From the NCBI GenBank assembly GCA_023653785.1, contig JAMKCH010035268.1, positions 105,055 through 169,054 on the forward strand: a DNA stretch of 64,000 bases, written 5' to 3'. The translations under genes and the position numbers were made by a program. The notes under the pieces were generated by a model that worked only from the letters and a program-made list of their open reading frames with translations, ran no database searches and was not told where the DNA came from. This stretch comes from Ophioderma brevispina. Its lineage: Eukaryota > Echinodermata > Ophiuroidea > Amphilepidida > Ophiodermatidae. Shown in pieces: positions 1 to 12,059 of this stretch (position 1 is its first letter; each line of letters starts with the position of its first letter).

Positions 1-844
1 AGCCGTAAACCGAACCCCCTTATCCACTGAAAACGTGTTGCCAAAAAGACTGTACTAATTAAGTGGATGACGAAACTCTCCATCAAGCAAATGGAGGCCC
101 AAGTTTCATTCAATACAGAGTGTCCCAAAATAAATGCACATTAGCATGTTGTGCTATAATTGCAAAATTACTGAGAATCATTCACATTTTATAACAGATT
201 CTGAATGAGAACTAGTTTCGTCCACTCTGTCAATTTTTGTCAGTACGGTTTATTAGTTTTAAAATAACGGCGTATTATGTAACCGCTGTCAAATTACCCC
301 ATTCCACGTTTGCCTTAGATCGTTGAAGCACGTTCACCTTGAAAGTTGACTAAAAGTGTTCAACTGACAAAAATCTCCTGGTATAATCCGCCTTTTGTTT
401 GTAATATAAGTACTAAAAGATTTGTCGTTATTGTTTTATCCACGTTTTTATCGTCGGTGCAAGATTTTGCTTATTACTCATATTTAGAATAGAACTTAAA
501 TGTTTTATCTGCGTCAAGATTGCGTGTTTACCATTTTTAGGCGTTTTTAAAAACCAATGGCGATGTCTCTCTTGCGCCGTCACACTTGCCTTATCTTTTT
601 TTACTGGTCTGTCTATAATCTTCCCTATCTTCCATCTCATCTCCTTATGTTTGTCTATTCAACATACGTCACTCTGAACAAAATAAAGGATTACTGTCTT
701 ATATTGCAACTAACCTCCAGTTAAGGATGGCCGCTGTCATTTTCGAGACCTCTGCCGTTGGCTTTAAACCTTGCCTCTGACCATACGCCACTAAAATTAA
801 CATAGTACCAAAGAAACATTTAACAACTTTTCAACCCCCATGAA
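1..844. other. Intergenic DNA, no gene recognised
   Basis: AT-rich sequence. The only open stretch of note is on the minus strand at 428..640, 70 codons, lysine-rich, with no domain that I recognise and no clear splice context. I see nothing here that supports a gene or a named repeat. Confidence 0.5.
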
Positions 845-896
845 TCTCTCTCTCTCTCTCTACTCTTCTCACTTGCTCTCTCTCCCTCTTGGTCCA
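845..896. repeat. CT-rich microsatellite
   Basis: An uninterrupted CT dinucleotide run at about 845-862 is followed by an imperfect CT-rich tract with further CTCTCTC blocks to about 893. It is a simple sequence repeat. Confidence 0.9.
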
Positions 897-899
897 TAT

Positions 900-1816
900 T
901 TCTGTTAAAGTGGATAAATAATCAACGCCTTGATAAAAGGCTAAAACAATGAATGTTGTAAGCATGTTCGTGAGAGGGCGAGATATAAAGCATTACCATT
1001 ATGATCAAGGATTCTGATTGTTTATAGGATCTGGTGTGCATTTGGTATTAAGGCCAGAATAAGATGTCGACATTTTATTGGGTACCGTATGTTATGTCCA
1101 ATGTCATTACCCCAAAATAAGACTAGTACCGGAATTCAAATAGTCAGGGCGATACTCGATTCATCTGATATATGTGACCCCCTGCCATTCTTACGGAGGT
1201 GAAAAATTCAATAGCGCAGGGACTTCTGTAATCATGATATTGTGAGGAAGTTAAGGCCTGAAATACACATTGTGGTTCATGCATGAATGAAATGGTATTT
1301 ATAACTTTGTTCGGTCCTCGAGCCTCCCTAGGGCGGTGGACGTCATGAAAGAAATTTGTATTCGCTCTAGGTTTGCTGCGCCGCCTTTGATCGCTGTGCG
1401 TAAATGCTGCAGTTCAAGGTCGGCGGCGTGCGTTGCTCGGGGCAAAAAACTAACCGCGCAGTGACGTAACCCAAACTTGAGATCGAACAGAGTATAGTGG
1501 CAGGTGAGTGAGTTTATGAAAGAGGGGCGGTCCTCCAATGTCATCGGTGTGGCACGTGCATTTATTCGTTAATTTTCCCTCGCCGACTTTAATTGAATAG
1601 GTCCAAAACTCCAGGGACGAAAAGTATCAACGCGGAATCGGACTCTATAATAGGAATTGTTGGTTCATTTTTCCCCAAAAGCACCAAATTGCCCCCCAGA
1701 TGTTCCTATTACCATACTTTGCAACAAGTCCGATGGGCGCCAAGCAGGGCGCCTCCTGGAGCCGCCAAATTCAATATGATCGCAACCGGAATTACACCGG
1801 AAGGGTCAAATTTTTT
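900..1816. other. Intergenic DNA, unassigned
   Basis: No recognisable gene. A relatively GC-rich patch at about 1300-1545 is open on the minus strand for 81 codons, but the peptide resembles no family I know. A second GC-richer patch lies at about 1690-1815, next to the retroelement fragment that begins at 1817. Both could be old repeat fragments. Confidence 0.4.
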
Positions 1817-2370
1817 TTAGATACTGAGCAAAACACAACCTATACTTCCATATATGCCGCCAAACTCAGAATGAAGACTGAGCACAGGTGTGTTGGCATA
1901 CAAAGATTCACTCAGACTGCCAAGAAAAACGCTTTCCTGAAATGTGGGGTGTTGGAGGTATGGTATAGGGTAGGCAAGCAGGTCCATGTAGAGTGGGTAC
2001 GGGAAGAAGCTATTACGATGGTAGTCTGTTGTAGGAGTTGATGGATAGGTATGCAAGGGAGGTTTCGGGAGCGCTTTGGTGTGGTGTGATATTGAATGAT
2101 TGGAAGAGCTGGTTGTGATGCATCTTGTAGAATATTCCAAGTCCTTGATGTGACGTCTCTGGGCACAGAGTTGGGCCAGAATAGGGTCTTCAGCATAGTT
2201 GCAACACTATCAATGCTGCGATGTTGGTCGATTGTAAAGCGTGCAGCCCGACGCTGGACAATTTCTAATTTCTTGCTTGACCAAAGGTGTTCAGTATTAG
2301 GATCCCAAACACAAATGCACTCCAGTAATGGTTCGAACCCCCAAAGACTTAAATTCATGAGAGTATGTTA
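1817..2370 (-). pseudogene. Non-LTR retrotransposon RT 3' fragment (degenerate)
   Basis: Read on the minus strand, this is the C-terminal end of a LINE polyprotein downstream of the catalytic palm. A block reading 'LEIVQRRAARFTID' followed by 'SVATMLKTLFWP' matches the conserved 'VQRRAARF...MLxxLxWxxL' region of CR1/Jockey-group elements. The terminal 'SFFPYPLYMDLLAYP' and 'PTFQESVF' correspond to the usual 'SFFPRTIRDWNxLP...SFK' end but sit in another frame (1817..2140), so there is at least one frameshift. The catalytic FADD box and everything upstream are missing. This is a 5'-truncated copy, as is usual for LINEs. The clade is not certain. Confidence 0.8.
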
Positions 2371-5229
2371 GTATTCTGATGTTTATGTTACGTCGAAGAA
2401 AGTCCACGGTGTTATATCTTAGCGACCACTTGCGGACATGCTACACCGGATGTCATATGGAGACTTCGAGGAGTCTCTTTTGTTTCCGGTTTGGAACAAT
2501 AAAGCACACAGACATTTTGCCTTCTAGGTTATGGATGGTATGTGCTTCTTCTGAAAAATGTTCTTGTGAAATCCGCAAAGAACTTTCTTTAAGTTTTGCT
2601 TCTTTAGGGAGTTGCGGCTTCCGCTCTTAGTACTTTTACCAAACGTAAGTAGAACGATTGCCACTTTGCACTTTGTTCAAAATTGGACTCAATTCCATTT
2701 CCATGGTACAAGCATGCAGTATTAGTATTTTTTATTGGCATTGCGGGCGGATGTCAATTAAAATGAAGGATATTTTCAGCTATAGTTCAGCTATAGAAGG
2801 CGTTTGATAGACTAGGGGAAAGTGATGGAGTTGGCAATGAGGAAGAGAGTCTACCAGAGGCAAGGGTTTAGCGCAGTGCGTGATGGATGGTTATGAAGGA
2901 ACAAAGCCAAGAGTTACAGTGGGATCGGAGTATTCGGAGGACGTTGGGCGAGGTGGGTGGATGGAAGCGTTCTGTACTGTTCGGCCGTTGCAATTGCAAT
3001 TGTAATGATTGTGGGTCGGTGAGTGCAAGAGAAAGGTTTGATGAGCGACATGAGTAAAGTAAGGGTTGTTGGAAGGTAAATCTTGTGCGGCAACAAGTGA
3101 TGGTGAGTCGTTTTGTAAGGGGGAAGTGTCGTTGCGGTTGAGTAAGTAGACCCATGCAGGTTATGGATAAAAAAAAGTAAAAGCAAATTCAGTGTGATGC
3201 GAGAAATGTCGGAAATGGATTCATGGGACATGAATGGGGAATCATGGTGTGACTGAGTCATACATGTCCATTTGCCTCGATTATTGGGGAAAAGACATTT
3301 GACTTTATTTCGTTTTGAAGTGAAGATTCAAGAAAATGTGCCAATTTTATCTGCGGGAACAGAGAACTAGACAAGTGTAGTATGATTTTAATGATTATTA
3401 TGAATTTATACTTGTTTTCCCGTACCCCTTAAGTGCACTTACGAAAGCGAAATCTGTTATACAGTGGTTATGGTCTACGTTCTTATAGTTTATTATACAA
3501 GTACATGCAAAAGATAATACTTTGGTATTCATTGTATAAATAAGCTTGCTTCCAGCAAATTAAAATAGTTTAAGTGAATTTTAGTGATATTAACTTTGTC
3601 GCGTGTTTACTGCAATGAGCAATATGTATTTAAAATCAAGACACATAAAAGTACTTTTTGTCAGTTTGCAAAATAAATATGAAAAAAATACAGTATGATT
3701 TATATGGTTCCTACAAATCGAATGATGAAGCATGAAGGAAAACATTATGGTTCAGGCGTTTTAAATCGAGCGTTTGCAGTTTCGAATATTGGAATATGCG
3801 GGGAACTGATGGTTTAATGCGGATGTCGGTGTGTATTGTCACGCGTTTGATCAATACAGAATACACAGCTTTTTAAAAAAAATAAAATTAAGTGTTTCAG
3901 CGTCATTTCACTTCCCATTTAAGTACATTTTTTCACTTTTGTGTTTAAAAAGCTTGGCAAAACATAGGTCTGGTTATTATACAAACGATGACAGAAAGGT
4001 ACGATTTTTTCGGAAACAGTTATGAAGAGGTGATGAATGTCTTAATCATCTAGGGGTCAAAATAGAAAGTATTTTACTTTCTCATTTCTCAAGACACGAG
4101 GTAACAGATATTGTACTCCCTACCCGGCACAAGCCATACTAACCATATAGTTCACCCGAGGAGTTCCCCCTCTGTTGTGGAAAAATCTTTTGCGGCATTT
4201 TGCGGTGTTATCAAACGTTAGTCTGTATATTGGAATTGGTCTACTTTTTGAAGGTTCCAAAAGTGTCGGAGAAGACAGTAAGGTGCATGTATATTTGGGG
4301 TAGGTAACTGCCTTTCGCAGTGTCAGTGAAAAGTTAACTTCTGTCGACGGTTTTGGTTAGAGAGGAAGCAAAATTTGGGGCTAATAAATGCGTATGTTAT
4401 GTGTTGAAGTCGTTCCAGGGCCGAAAGGCTTGTGTTGTGTTTTGGTGAGGGAAAAAGGTAGATTTTGGATGATTTAAGGCAAGTTATTTCGAGAAATGAA
4501 GTACATTAGAGACTTGCCAATGTTAGAATATCCATGTTCCGTAATGGGTGGTATTCTATGAGGAAAACATTATACATGAGTGTGCTCGGAGAGGAGAGGG
4601 GTGATGAATAAAAGATAAACTATTGGGAATCTGAAGGCATTTGTAGATTTATAGCAGAGAACATTTTAGCTGTATAACTGAAGAAGAATATAGGTTGTTG
4701 TTTTTTTAATCGGACCAGTATGTTACCTTTTTTTGCGAGATGGTTTCAACTTGCATTGTGGACTAAAGAATGTGGAGGAATCCATAAATCAAATCCAATA
4801 TCCCATAATACATTGTGTCAAATTATCCAAACTAAAACTGGTAAAATAGTGTAATATCACAATTTGTACATGCAGTCTTAGGTATCATCTATCGTGTTAT
4901 GGGATATGGTGAAATAGATTAAATATTATAATCTCATAAGCTACACCTAATTTGTGGCTTATTACACAGGCATATAGCAGAATAACAGATGTCATCATCA
5001 AGATCCCATATTGTGTTGTGGGATATGGAGATGCATGCATTACAATCCCTGCTATGGGCCTATACTGTTTATTGCCATAATTGGCAATGTTTATTTCTTG
5101 CTAACTAATATATAGAATTTAAATCATTTTGCTTATGTTGTGGATAGAGTTAGTTATAATCAAAAAATGCTGTAAATGAGAAAAAATAAGCCCAATTTGA
5201 TATCTTAAACATAACATGTTGTCAATATA
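2371..5229. other. Intergenic DNA with small dyads
   Basis: AT-rich and without a recognisable gene. Open stretches on the minus strand at 2868..3261 are low-complexity Thr/Leu/His-rich and overlap each other, so I treat them as chance. Between about 4790 and 5030 the words 'atcccataatac', 'gtgttatgggatatgg' and 'gttgtgggatatgg' recur in both orientations, which suggests a small degenerate hairpin or MITE remnant. Confidence 0.4.
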
Positions 5230-5560
5230 GTTTTTTAGGTATTTGGAAGATTATGTACATGTGGGGCTGTAAAGAATCAGAGAAAGTGAGAGTATGAGAG
5301 TGAGGGGGTGAGCAGGGCACTTAACTTTTTTGCCGGGGGGGGCACTCTACCTAAACCTGTTGTCATCCGCGAGCAGCAAAACGCGGGAAAGGGTAGGGTT
5401 TTCACACCGCGGCGCGGACCGACCGCGAAAAAAGGTAAAAAAAACCAAGCAAAATGACCCAAAAAAGGGTATCATTTTCGCACTCATCAAATCAGCGTTT
5501 AGGGTAGCCAATGGCGGATCCGGCCCCTCCTTACCGAAAAAATATAAAATGCGACAATGA
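5230..5560. repeat. G-run-bounded dispersed repeat (fragment)
   Basis: A G run at about 5334-5341 followed by 'cactctacc' begins a block with the words 'gggtagggttttca', 'aaaatgaccc' and 'aaaagggtatcatttt'. This vocabulary resembles the TIR elements at 6378..6900 and 16068..16430. The right boundary is unclear. It is probably a non-autonomous element of the same broad type. Confidence 0.45.
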
Positions 5561-6114
5561 CACTCACTTAGGTAAAACCAAATCCTCCGTAACTCATGAT
5601 ATTTGCAAACATTTTCCGCGCTGCGCGCGTTAAAGGAATCACGGAGACCAGATTCAGAGCAGGGCAGCAGGCCTATCTTTGAGAAATTACAATTCCTTTT
5701 GTGATTGCCTGATCATCACTATTGTTCTACCTTTATACGCATAAATCGGACAGCATGTGCGCCAGTTCCGTCGGAATTTAAGGCGGAATCGCTATTAAGG
5801 AAAAATGGTACTTCTCAAAACAAACAACAGTTACACCAGTTTTGCGCTATGGTCTTTTCCCCGTACAGAAATGGTTCAAATCTTCACCGCGAAGACGGTC
5901 CGCTTCGTATCTGGCGGGCCGTCATGTCTTCTTTTTTTCATGCTACCGAGAAATGAACATGGAAATGACATTATAATTTAATTAAATGTTGGTCAAATCT
6001 AGGTTTATAATTTTCTTAAAATAATTTTTGAAAATACTCCGGAGTTATTTTGGATGCGTAACGCGGATTCGGCATTTTCAGCGCAGATTGCCAGGGAAAG
6101 AGTCGATTTATTTA

Positions 6115-6306
6115 AATTTGGTGGGCTGCAAATGTGGAAATCGGTGCCGAAAATGGGTGTCTTTAGCCTCTTATTAATGTACCTATCTGTTTTTGAGTAT
6201 GTTAGTTTATGTGTAAAATATATTTGTATTCGTCCAATGCCCTAGACTATCATTTGCGAGCAAATTGAAGAAGTTTCAGATTTTGTAAAAATGTGCCAGT
6301 GCCGCT
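6115..6306 (+). mobile_element. TTAA-type MITE, 5'-truncated copy
   Basis: This is the third and shortest copy of the element also found at 35039..35574 (plus) and 19958..20479 (minus). Shared words include 'acctatctgttttt', 'actatcatttg', 'gagcaaattga' and 'aatgtgccagtgccgct'. The right terminus 'CCAGTGCCGCT' is followed directly by TTAA (6307-6310), as in the fuller copies. The left part is missing or too diverged to trace. Confidence 0.7.
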
Positions 6307-6377
6307 TTAAGGGTATGCTTTTAAGCTTTATCCGTGATAAGGGTAGTCTGAACGAAGGAAAAATTTCCGCGTTTAGG

Positions 6378-6900
6378 TCCCGGGGGGGGGGGGGGGTACT
6401 CCCCTACTCATTGAAAAGGGTAGGTACTATTGTCCCCGATATGGGGTCGCATTTGTTTTCACCACGCCTTCTATAACAATGGGTCGTCTTTTCCACCAGG
6501 CTTACTATCACGATGGGTCATTTTTAGAGGTCATTGCTAACATAATAAATGGGTCCATTTTCCAATTTTTTGGTCGCATTTTGTATAACATGAAAATGGG
6601 TCCCCATTTTTTTTTTCCGATTTTTGCTAAGAATCAATGAAAATGGTTGATTTTCTGATTGTTGGAAAAAGTTCTATGAACTGGGCCGATTTTGCTAAGA
6701 TTACTATGAAAAGAATTAAAAAAATGGTGCGAAATTTCAAGGCCTACTATATAAATGGTCGCAATTTCTGGTCGACCAACTATATAAATGGGTCCTATTT
6801 TTGTAACAATTTTGGTCACTATAAATAAAACATGGGTCGATTTTTTTCACCCGGCGGAGACCACACACCGTAACCAAATTTGAGTCGAGTACCCCCCGGG
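6378..6900. mobile_element. Non-autonomous TIR element with G-run termini
   Basis: The left end begins 'cccgggggg' with a long G run and then 'tactccc'. The right end is the complement, 'gagtaccccccggg'. The same heptamer 'gtttagg' flanks the element at 6371-6377 and 6901-6907, a candidate 7-bp target-site duplication. The interior is a loose tandem of units containing 'atgggtc' plus a T-run, spaced about 40-60 bp (6480-6840). There is no coding capacity. The closest relative in this window is 16068..16430. Confidence 0.7.
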
Positions 6901-6974
6901 GTTTAGGGTAGTTATGAAAGGTCCCTCTATGAGGATACACCACGCCGACGTGAATGGTATGTCCCTGGGCTTTT

Positions 6975-7047
6975 AGATATATAAGATATATATATATATA
7001 TAATATATATATTATATATATATAATAGATATTATATTATATTATAT
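6975..7047. repeat. AT microsatellite
   Basis: A nearly pure (TA)n tract with a few single-base interruptions. It is self-complementary and marks the start of a palindrome-rich stretch. Confidence 0.9.
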
Positions 7048-7074
7048 GGCCGACTTAATTAAAGATCTTGGGAA

Positions 7075-7690
7075 CAGTAAATACTGTAAAAACTTACAGT
7101 ATTTGACTGTAATTTGGGAAATACAGCAAATACTGTAAATTTTTATGTTCTGTTTTCCATGCTATAATGCTCATTTAAAAGTGGAGGCCTTTAATACTAT
7201 ATTTGTTTTTATTCGAATTATAATGAGCATCAATACGATTATACCCACACTTATGAATTTTCAATTATACGATTAAGTTCTAAAAATGACAGGAAAAAAT
7301 ACTGTAAATTTTTAATCAGGAAATACTGGCAGCAATTCTCACAAACTCCCGTAAAATATTTACAGGTTTTAACAGGTTTTTCTCGTTTCAAATTTAGAGT
7401 GTATATTTTACAGTTTTGATGTAATATAATTTTACAACAAACTGTAAATTTTTACAGTATTGCAACCGTAAAAAAATTGTTGTAGCCTACAGAAAAGTTT
7501 AGGGTGTCCGTCATGCTTTTTTATTTCATCTCCACACATTTAACAATCTCTAGAGGAATTCACCAAATTAATTGTTTTTATTGTTTTGATTAATTAATTG
7601 TTACGTATACTGTAATTTTTACGGGTATTTGTTGGCAGAATTGTCCCAGTATTTTCCTATAGGATTTTTCCTGTAAAATTTAAAGTATTT
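7075..7690. repeat. Array of degenerate palindromic ACTGTAAA...TTTACAGT motifs
   Basis: The words 'tactgtaa', 'ttacagta' and 'ctgtaaattt' recur in both orientations throughout this AT-rich stretch. One complete dyad, 'ACTGTAAATTTTTACAGT', lies at about 7440-7459. No coding region is seen. It may be a decayed foldback element whose arms have diverged. Confidence 0.5.
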
Positions 7691-7699
7691 TTGTTTACA

Positions 7700-8040
7700 T
7701 GGAGGAAACTGGATGCTTTGAACTAAAATTTGACCTCAAATTCAGCTGAAGGAACAAAAGAGGAGTATGAGAGGTAGAGGCGAGGGCGAAGGGCGAGAGA
7801 CTGGGGGGGCGCACTTCTGGGTAGGGATGTGTGTCGTCCGACCTCTGAACTTAGGGACTTGGGAACTGATTTTGTCCTTTTAAAATAAATTATTAAGAGC
7901 CTTAGAAATGGATTTGGAGCGAATATGCAGGCTTTAGAACAACTCAATTCGCTCAAATTAAGATCTGAGGTAAACAATTTTCCCCCAAAAGGGAACCTCA
8001 AGAACTAAATTATGCTTCAACAAACTGGAAGTTATTAGGA
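7700..8040. other. Intergenic DNA
   Basis: A purine-rich plus strand with no recognised gene. The minus strand is open at 7723..8001 but gives an unrecognised peptide. Confidence 0.4.
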
Positions 8041-8470
8041 ACTAGTGCTGGAGTGCTGTAGAGAAGCGTGAAATGGTGTTGTTGAAGGAGAAACCTGGGG
8101 TGGGTTTGAAAGAGAATCATGGGATATTTTGGGAAAGGGAACCGGGTAATTGGTATGGTAAATCTAGGGTTGTTCAGAAAGATATCTTGGTCTGAAAGAG
8201 AACCCCATGTATTTTGGGCAATTGGCCATACTTGGGTTAGTTGGGAAAGGGCCCCGTGTAGCTTGAGGAGACTCTTAAGTTACTTGAAAGGATGCTCTTG
8301 CAGCTGGGAATGTCTGAACAGAATGGCAAGGGTATCTTGTGTAGTTTGAGAAGGGACACTGTGGGCAGGACCTTGGACTCTGGGGAGGTCAAAAAAGGGG
8401 ACTATCGTTGCAAAAGGAAAGGGGCCTGGGGTATTAAACAGGGGCCCTATTAAGGGTGACAAAAGTTTAC
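8041..8470. repeat. Possible degenerate G-rich minisatellite
   Basis: Words such as 'gaaagagaa', 'gggaaaggg', 'ccccatgtattttggg' and 'ccccgtgtagcttg' recur at irregular intervals of roughly 30-45 bp. This suggests an old, strongly diverged tandem repeat. I could not define a clean period by eye. Confidence 0.35.
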
Positions 8471-11400
8471 TAACACTATACTAGTCCAACGTCTGATAAG
8501 GTGCCCCTTCGGAACCTAACAACCCCCGCCGCAAATCCGCTCAAAGCCGAGAACCGCGAATTCTAGTGTCCTATGCGCTTGCCATGCTTGTCGCATACGC
8601 AAAGCCCCAATATTTTTTTTTAAATTGTTTAAAGTTCTTTAAAGCTTTAAAAAAATTAAAATGCGGTGGTGTGTGTACCATATACTCACAAAATCATAAC
8701 GGGTAAGTTTTATTCTATGCCACCCGAGTGTATTTTTTGCTTTGTTATCAATAATGAATCACTGATGAAAGTTAACCTGTCACTCAAGGTTATAGTATGC
8801 GGTTCAATCCCCCGTTACGTAAACGGTGACCGAAACCGCTGCACACAGACTTTGTGCGTGGTTCTCACCAACACTGGAATTATTTTGAGTTTTTTCCCGA
8901 AATAAAGCAGTAGCAAAATAATGCTACGACATATTCTCAGCCATTCCTTCAACTATAGCATTGCATGATATCTTCTACCTTCTATCCCATTTCCGTACAC
9001 GGTATAGAGAAACGTTGTCCAACTTTTTTCTTAAGGGCGAGACTCCATCGATGGGTGATTTCAAGAAGTGTTGTCTCTTTGTGGCTTCTGCACTGTGCAT
9101 GTTCCCATTTAAATACACGCTAAAAAGAGAGCCTTGGCACTGTCGTCACCAACTTTCGAGGGTCTCCGTAAAATATCCGAAATTGATTTATAATGAAAAG
9201 TGGGGAAATCCGTTCGCATGTGATTGCGGGATCGCTCGGGCCGATGTGATTTGAGAAGTTCAGATGATCAGCTTCTCAGCCTATTTGGATATTTCCAAAT
9301 TTACCGGTTGACCAAACATAATGGATTTTTAAAAGTTTTTAACGTCTTTTGTGTTTTGTTTTTTTCAGTACGAAGTAGAATCATTTTTTTTGCAATAATA
9401 ATCAAGTTATTTAGAATTTTTACATATGAAAAGAAATAACATATTTTTCCCCCGAAGTAATTTGGTGCAAATGTCCCCCTCCGCGCGGAATCAAAGAAAT
9501 GGTAAGTGGAAAATCTTCGCCATTGGCATGCTTGTACAACAGCCCTACGCCTGTGTTTGACAGCTCTTGAGTTGACAAATGAACGCAGCACGCTCCGGTT
9601 TAAGTTTTCACCCGCATTTTTTTTTCACTTTCTAGTGCGTTTGAAAGAAGTAGCTTTCGCATTTTCAATAAATAAAAGATACCTAAGGAGTATGATGTTT
9701 GTTAACTTAGAAGGATTATTATACGTAATTACTGTCTAATCTATCACATTATGTTCTTAAGTGGTGAACGAAGCTCTTCGTCTTGACTGCCATGGTTGGT
9801 ACACAATCCCCGGTTTATTCTTGTATTACGAATAGATTTTCAAACCAAGATGTTTCCAAAGAACCTTTTTGAGGTTTCATTCTCATGCAACATGACTTAA
9901 AAAGACTTAAAACTTCAAAAAGCGGGGTGCAATAAGCCAGTGAATACTTTCGTATGCATACAAGAAAAAATTATTCGTTCAAGTTCAATACTAATTGTAA
10001 TTTTGTAGTATTAAACATAAGTCATTAAGTAGCTGGTTGCAGAAGAGCTTCCCCCCCCCCCCCACACCTCAAGTCAGAGAGTGTGTCACAGTAGGTGCCT
10101 ATAGTCAGGAATTTTGGGAGAACGGGGTGCAATGGATTTTTGTAATGTACACAACATGTAATGTAGGTCTACAGACCTATTTTTTTTGGCGTTGCGAGGC
10201 TGGGAGGGGAGGGGAAGGCGGGAAATAAGCTAATAATTCATTGGGGGTTATACACCTTAGACAATATTCCCCTTAAAAAAGAGAGGTGGAAGCAAAGCTG
10301 TAGTCCATTGTTCGAGCGTATCGAACCAGGTCTGTCTCGGCTTGCAATGATTGGCCCGCACGATGGCGCTGTAGACCTAATCACCAACAACTTTTTTATA
10401 GCGAGGTATCCCTAGCGAATCGGTCAATTTTACAACTCATTTTGTGCTGCAATCCATGACCTAACGTGAATGAATTGTTCTTTCCCTTCTTCGGGACCGT
10501 CTCCATTTTGACACTTTATGTTTTGGCCAGGTCATCAATACTTCATTTTCATAAGACTTAGTCAAAATTAAAATAAACTAATAAAACACCTAACCCAAAA
10601 TTTAAAAAAAAAACACAGTTTGAAAGATATATACTGGTCAAATTTGTTTCAATTTTTTGATATTGAAAGCAAAAATCACATTTTAAAGGAGCTAGCTCAG
10701 TGTTTTTGAAGATATCCAAGACATGTCCATTAATTTACAAAACACCCTGAATTGGGAGGGGAGGCAAATTCTACCTATAGTCCGACAAATGAGTGTACAA
10801 AATTGGGGTCATTTTAAGTTTCATGGCCTTAATGCAAAGGTCTTTGAGTAATAAACTGTGTTCAAGCGTTTTTGTGACAAATACCACGCACGGGTGAGTC
10901 ATGATCATTGAATTTAAAAATAGCCCGCCACACTGCAAATCTTGGGGTTATACATTGAAATGTATTGAATAAGGGTTAACTGCTTTCTCGATCAGTCGAG
11001 TGGAATCGTCGAATTACATCATAATGTCGTACCAGACACTGCAACGCATCCGCCCCGCTGCAAACACCCATTGATTACTTGCTTCAATCTCTTTTTAGGT
11101 ATATATTCGTCTCAGGTTATAAACAAACCACACAAATAATTGAAGCTTCCTTAAGTTTAATTGTGCATCCAATAATTTACCCGTGTTATAGACACCATTT
11201 TTGGAAGATTGTATATTTTTTTTCCCGCATTTTTAGAAAATATTCCAATTAGTATAAAATCCAGCAAAGGGAGAGTGAGAAACTAATACCATTAACGTAG
11301 AGACTGCATCAGGTGATTTTCCTTTCTTTTTCTATTTGCTTTCTACAATTTTGAAGTAACTACCATGTACAGAATTAAGATTTTCCTTACTTTTCTCTGT

Positions 11401-12038
11401 CTACAAAAATGCTTAAAATCAGAAATGTACCCATTTTTTAATCATTTCCTATGCAAATTAGTTTCATTATTACACAAATAGATGTTTCTTTTTGTATGAT
11501 ATGTATAAAGCTGCTATATCAGAGATATGGCTGAAATTTTCTATCTGGTATCTTGTATAGTTTTTTAAGATATAATTTATTATGTAACATAAGATGCTAT
11601 TTTGATGTGCCATAAGAAAAAAATAAACAAATAAAAGATTTGACCTTTGGCAAATGGTCTCCTCTCCCAATTGCTTCAATGTACTAGTACTAAAATTGGA
11701 ATATCGCGGCAAAAAAACCGTAGACCTATTTTGAAATTCAAATGTTCCGTGCTGCTGTTGACCCCTCTCATCAAATGGTGGGTATTTTAAACCTCTAGAT
11801 ATCAATATAAATTTTTCCACCTGAGGCCTAGTGATAGCAGATCGCTTGTTTCTTTACGTACTCGATTAGATTACCAAGCGCGTGCATTATGTGCACTTCC
11901 ATGTCCGTCGCAGAACTTTAAATTGCTCCGATGGTCAATTCTAACGACACGCCCATCTAACTTGATATTTTTTGGGCTTTCTACTATTTTTCGTAACCTC
12001 GTATTGACGCCGCCACTTCCGAAAAAAACAAACAAACA
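8471..12038. other. Intergenic DNA, no gene recognised
   Basis: Mostly AT-rich single-copy-looking sequence. Poly-C runs lie at about 10051-10063 and a G-rich patch at about 10196-10222. Open frames of up to 116 codons (minus, 11470..11820) are low-complexity and match no family that I know. I see no splice-bounded exon and no RNA gene. Confidence 0.45.
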
Positions 12039-12059
12039 AAAAACACACACACACACACA
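12039..12059. repeat. AC microsatellite
   Basis: A short (CA)n run preceded by an A-rich tract. Confidence 0.85.

Noticed and set aside
1299..1544. 81-codon minus-strand frame in a GC-richer patch
   Set aside because: No domain, no splice or start context, and no homologous wording elsewhere in the window.
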